Shown here piece by piece: positions 60,563 through 64,000 of a stretch of DNA of 64,000 nucleotides. Numbering within the stretch: the first letter of the stretch is position 1; each line of letters begins with the position of its first letter. The stretch lies in NCBI GenBank assembly GCA_958510825.1, contig OY294052.1:9879816-9943815 (forward strand). Reading direction: 5' to 3'. The stretch is from Brachypterus glaber. Taxonomy: Eukaryota; Arthropoda; Insecta; Coleoptera; Kateretidae. The notes beneath the pieces were generated by a model. That model did no database searches, had not been told where the DNA came from, and saw only the letters and a program-made list of their open reading frames with translations. The translations under genes and the position numbers were made by a program.

Positions 60563-61067
60563 ATACGTTATTTCCGTTCTTATCGCTTAAGCGGGGGTAT
60601 AAGGGGAAACTAACTGAAAAATTTTTACACGCCTGAAGTCAAAATTTATATATTTTTTTTTTTGTAAAAAATGAACAAATTTTATACGCCTGGAGTCAGG
60701 GTTTTTTTTATTTTTTACTCTTGATTCTTATTCGAAACAATATGTTTTTTCATTAAACTCTAAAACAATGGTTTTTAGCCGCAAACAACCAAGATTAAAT
60801 TATCGCGCCAGTTGTCTAATATTTAATGTACACAATGAACAATAAAGATGTTCGATACATTAATGTTCTATAGAAATGAAATTATTAAAAATTAAAGATG
60901 TACTTACTGCACAAAAAGCCTTATTGTATTATTATTGTATTATTATTATTGTATTATTATTATTATTAAAGTTTAGAAGGCTAGGCTGCATTTATTAACA
61001 GTCAAACATAAAATATATAAATAAAATCACGAGAATCTGCAGGAACATAATATGAACATAATATGCA

Positions 61068-62341
61068 TACACGGTGTATTTGAAATAGCGTCGGAAATTT
61101 TAACAGATGATTCTACATCATAAAATATGAAAAAAAGTTCCTAATAACATATGTCTAAAAATGCGTCATAAGGGAGCTACGCCCCTTTGAAAGTGGCTAA
61201 AAAAATCGGTTTTTATTTAATAACTCAGGAACCCTTTCAGATATATCAACCAGGTTTTGCACGTCAACTAATCCTACCAAGGCTCGTTTTTATGTGTTAT
61301 TTTCATGTACTTATTTCAACCAGGGGTGTGCGAAACGGGGGGAGGGGGGGGGCTTATCAGTTTTTTGTCCAAAACTTTTTTCTGTGTAACTTTTTTGCAA
61401 TTTTATTTTTGAAATATGATTCCTCAAGTCAAAATACATAAAAAAGGTAATCTTGTTGTAATACTGTAGGATTAACCGTTTTCGAGAAAAATTCATTTGA
61501 ATATGATTCCTCAAGTCAAAATACATAAAAAAGGTAATCTTGTTGTAATACTGTAGGATTAACCGTTTTCGAGAAAAATTCATTTGAAGGTGAAATTCCA
61601 CGGTTCGAGGACGAAAAATTAAGTACTAAAATGTTGAAAACCAAAATTTTAATGATGCAGGGCGAATGTACATTAAAAATTAAGAAAAAAACCTCATATA
61701 CAGGTACTTCCAAAAATCAATCCTAATGGAGCTATGGTCTCCTTAATATGCACCATTTTTAAAGGGCTATGGTAGCTTTAAAAGCTTTTTTTCGACCTAG
61801 ATGTATGGAAACTTTTTTTCTTAGCTTTTGATGTAGAATAACATTGCATCATTAAAATTTTTGTTTTCGACATTTTAGTATTTAATTTTTCGTCCTCGAA
61901 CCGTGAAATTTCACCTTCAAATGAACTTTTCTCGAAAACGGTTAATCCTAAAGTATTACAACAAGAGTACCTTTTTTATGTATTTTGACCTGAGGAATCA
62001 TATTTCAAAAATAAAATTGCAAAAAAGTTACACAGAAAAAAGTTTGGGACAAAAAACTGATAAGGCCCCCCCGTTTCGCACACCCCTGGTTTAAATGAGT
62101 ACGTAAAAATGACATACAAAGATGGGTCTTATTAGGATTAATTCACGTGCAAAACCTCGTTAACATATCTCAAAGGGTACCTGAGTTATTAAATAAAAAC
62201 CGATTTTTTTAGCCAATTTCAAAGGGGCGTAGCTCCCTTATGACGCATTTTTAGACATATGTTTATAGGAACTTTTTGTCATATTTTATCATGTAGAATC
62301 ACCTGTTAAAATTTCCTACCCTATTTCAAATACACCCTGTA
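61068..62341. mobile_element. Complete 1.27-kb fold-back element, TA-flanked
   Basis: The left end TACACGGTGTATTTGAAATA is mirrored by TATTTCAAATACACCCTGTA. The arms are about 500-590 bp and pair through the GTGCGAAACGGGGGG / CCCCCCGTTTCGCAC block and TTCGAGGACGAAAAATT. The left arm alone has an 87-bp direct duplication (61414-61500 and 61501-61587). No transposase is present. The frames inside it (61187-61441, 61311-61601, 61903-62094) are repeat products. Partial copies lie at 6985-7466 and 50748-51381. Confidence 0.9.
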
Positions 62342-62467
62342 TGTGGTGACGGAAAAGACAAAATGCAAAATGCATACGTTAACATTTTATAATAAATATG
62401 ACTGAAAGGACCATGTTGTCGATATCAAGGACTTAAAGGGGGTTAGTTTGGACTTAAAAACCAGTTA

Positions 62468-63167
62468 TACAGGGTGATAATTTGAAAACGATCCACCGCA
62501 AATATCTCGCAATCCAATCATAATATGAAAATTCAAAAAAAGTGATTAATTTGTTTTTTTTTTGAGGTCGAAATATAAGTACATATATAATATTGGGGTT
62601 GTAACTTTTACCCCCTAACCCCCAGCTACCCCAATATTAAAATCTTCAGTAGCAACACCCATCTTGTTATACCTTATTTAAAAAAAAAGCTTAAAAATGC
62701 CGTTTTGTTTAAAACAAAGTGATATCTTTGGCGTACAAACATAAAATAAAAATACCAACCCTTAACCTAAGGGTGGATGCTTTTATTTCATATTAATAAA
62801 AGCATGATATTTTTCAAAAATAGCGTAATATTAATAAAAAATTAGGGTAGTTTTTGTAAATCCTTAAGTGTATTTTTTTATGTACAAAAATATATCATTT
62901 TAGGTTCTTTCAAATAAGGTGTCGCAAGAATTGAAATTTAATCAAAAATAAATCAATTGGGGTGGCTGGTAGCTGAAGGGTAGAAATAACAACCCTCCTG
63001 AATTAAACTGATATTATTTATTTTTAAAAATTAAGCTATTTTTGTGATTGTGTACCAATTATTTTAAAATAAAATTATTTACCCTTAAGTTAAGGAAATA
63101 AGTGTATTAAATTTTTGTCTTAACTAAAACATAAAATTTGCTCTTTCAAATGACATATCGCAAGATG
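62468..63167. mobile_element. TACAGGGTGATAATTTG element, right end truncated
   Basis: The left end TACAGGGTGATAATTTGAAA has the family-type TA+CAGGGTG start. Inverted interior words (GGTTGTAACTTTTACCCC, CAGCTACCCCAAT and, inverted, ATTGGGGTGGCTG and GGGTAGAAATAACAACCC) show a fold-back layout. The expected right end is replaced by the TIR element starting at 63168. Confidence 0.6.
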
Positions 63168-63972
63168 CACTGAAAGAAATTACATTGAAAAGGTGTAAAA
63201 AAATACACTCTATAAATGTGTAAATTTTACACCTTTATATAAATGTACATCAACATTGATGTGACACTACACACGTCAGGTGATTTTGACCTAAAGTGTG
63301 TATTTTTACATCTATACCTTCTGCAACAATACACTCGGAGCTCAAGAAAGTGTATTTTTATAAACATACCTTTAGCAACAATACACCCGAAGTGTTAAGT
63401 TAGTCACGTGACTCGAGAAGCCAGAATCCCTGCATCATCGAGTCTGGTGGCTGTCGACCATTATAATTGTGTACGTTTGTAATAGCGTACGTATAATTTT
63501 ATGTGTGCTAGATTTTTCAAAGAAATAATTGGTTTGTTGATTAAAAGTAAATATTTAAAAAGTGTGATTAATACAGTATCCTTAAAACATACATTTTATA
63601 ATATTTAGGCGGTAACACTGGCCTGCAAATTTTTAGTTGATAAGACTTGTGTATGTTTTCTGTTTCTATTTTATATTGGTACTTTTTGTAGCGCTGATTA
63701 CGAATATACATTTTATTTTTCTGTTGCGTAGTTTTTCCATAAAACACTATTCATATATATAAAAATAACAAAATGGTTATTCTATTTTTTTTAATAAATT
63801 AAAGGGTTTTAGGTAAAAGGGCTCTAGCTTACAATTTTTATTTAACTTTACACACTGGATGTAAAAATATAATACACACCGCATTTATATTAACGCTTCG
63901 AGTGTAAATTCACATCAGCAGCAGTTGCAAGTAAATTACCCATGCACTTGGATGTAAAAATTTATCTCAGTG
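63168..63972. mobile_element. TIR element with CACTGA ends, copy 2
   Basis: Same as 2349-3171, with the same orientation and ends and TG on both sides. It differs by small indels, by a CTCGAGAAGCCAGAATCCCT-containing stretch where copy 1 has GCCCGCCAATCGCGGGC, and by the lack of a short block around 2805. Confidence 0.85.
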
Positions 63973-64000
63973 TGGGGGTTGCCATTTAGGATTATATTGC

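Larger units (their letters stand above)
54024..64000 (-). other. Upstream intron or 5' flank of the gene, incomplete
   Basis: The frame requires at least one more exon upstream, and no HMG-box sequence is present up to 64000, so this intron is probably longer than 9.9 kb. Contents are MITEs and fold-backs listed separately; stretches not listed (54701-55920, 56170-57340, 59051-60370, 60563-61067) are AT-rich with no recognisable gene. A (TTATTA)n microsatellite lies at 60926-60966. Confidence 0.6.

Noticed and set aside
54024..64000. HMG-box exon of the Sox-like gene
   Set aside because: No frame resembling an HMG box was found on the minus strand in this interval.

Overview
The window looks like nuclear DNA of an insect: strongly AT-rich, full of short terminal-inverted-repeat (TIR) elements and decayed non-LTR retrotransposons, with GT-AG introns and almost no coding sequence. 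The mix of elements (TA-flanked CAGGGTG-ended fold-backs, TTA-flanked GGGCCACTTGC elements, a TTAA-flanked piggyBac-like element, LINE tails ending in (TATTC)n or (TTA)n) is typical of large, repeat-rich insect genomes. I lean towards a beetle, but the sequence does not prove it.

Only one cellular gene is supported. It lies on the minus strand as two exons: an internal exon (54023 down to 53869) and the terminal coding exon (36223 down to 35657), joined in frame across an intron of 17,645 bp. Together they give 239 residues rich in Ala, Ser, Met and Tyr, ending RRPLTVIF. This resembles the C-terminal half of an insect SoxB-type transcription factor, possibly Sox21b. The DNA-binding HMG box is not in the window and would lie upstream, beyond 64000, so the family call rests on the low-complexity tail alone.

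Layout: 1-33.7 kb is intergenic, downstream of the gene. It holds fold-back elements, a 362-bp tandem array made from a retrotransposon 3' end, a four-level nest of transposons (15.0-17.0 kb), a 764-bp tandem duplication (17.2-19.1 kb), a tRNA-derived SINE relic (21.9 kb), and a few compact, GC-richer, non-repetitive islands (about 4.9, 8.8, 14.6 and 19.8 kb) that could be regulatory. 33.7-35.4 kb is a large inverted-repeat element directly below the stop codon. 36.2-53.9 kb is the intron, with two satellite-like arrays (39-40.2 kb), at least four retrotransposon relics (42.0-42.6, 45.0-46.0, 48.4-49.3, 49.9-50.1 kb) and several MITEs. 54.0-64 kb is upstream intron or flank, again mostly transposons.

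I found no CRISPR array, operon, phage, toxin system or other clearly new molecular system. The points most worth following are the candidate enhancer islands, the nested insertions whose empty sites survive in neighbouring copies, and the exon that sits between two direct copies of one repeat.
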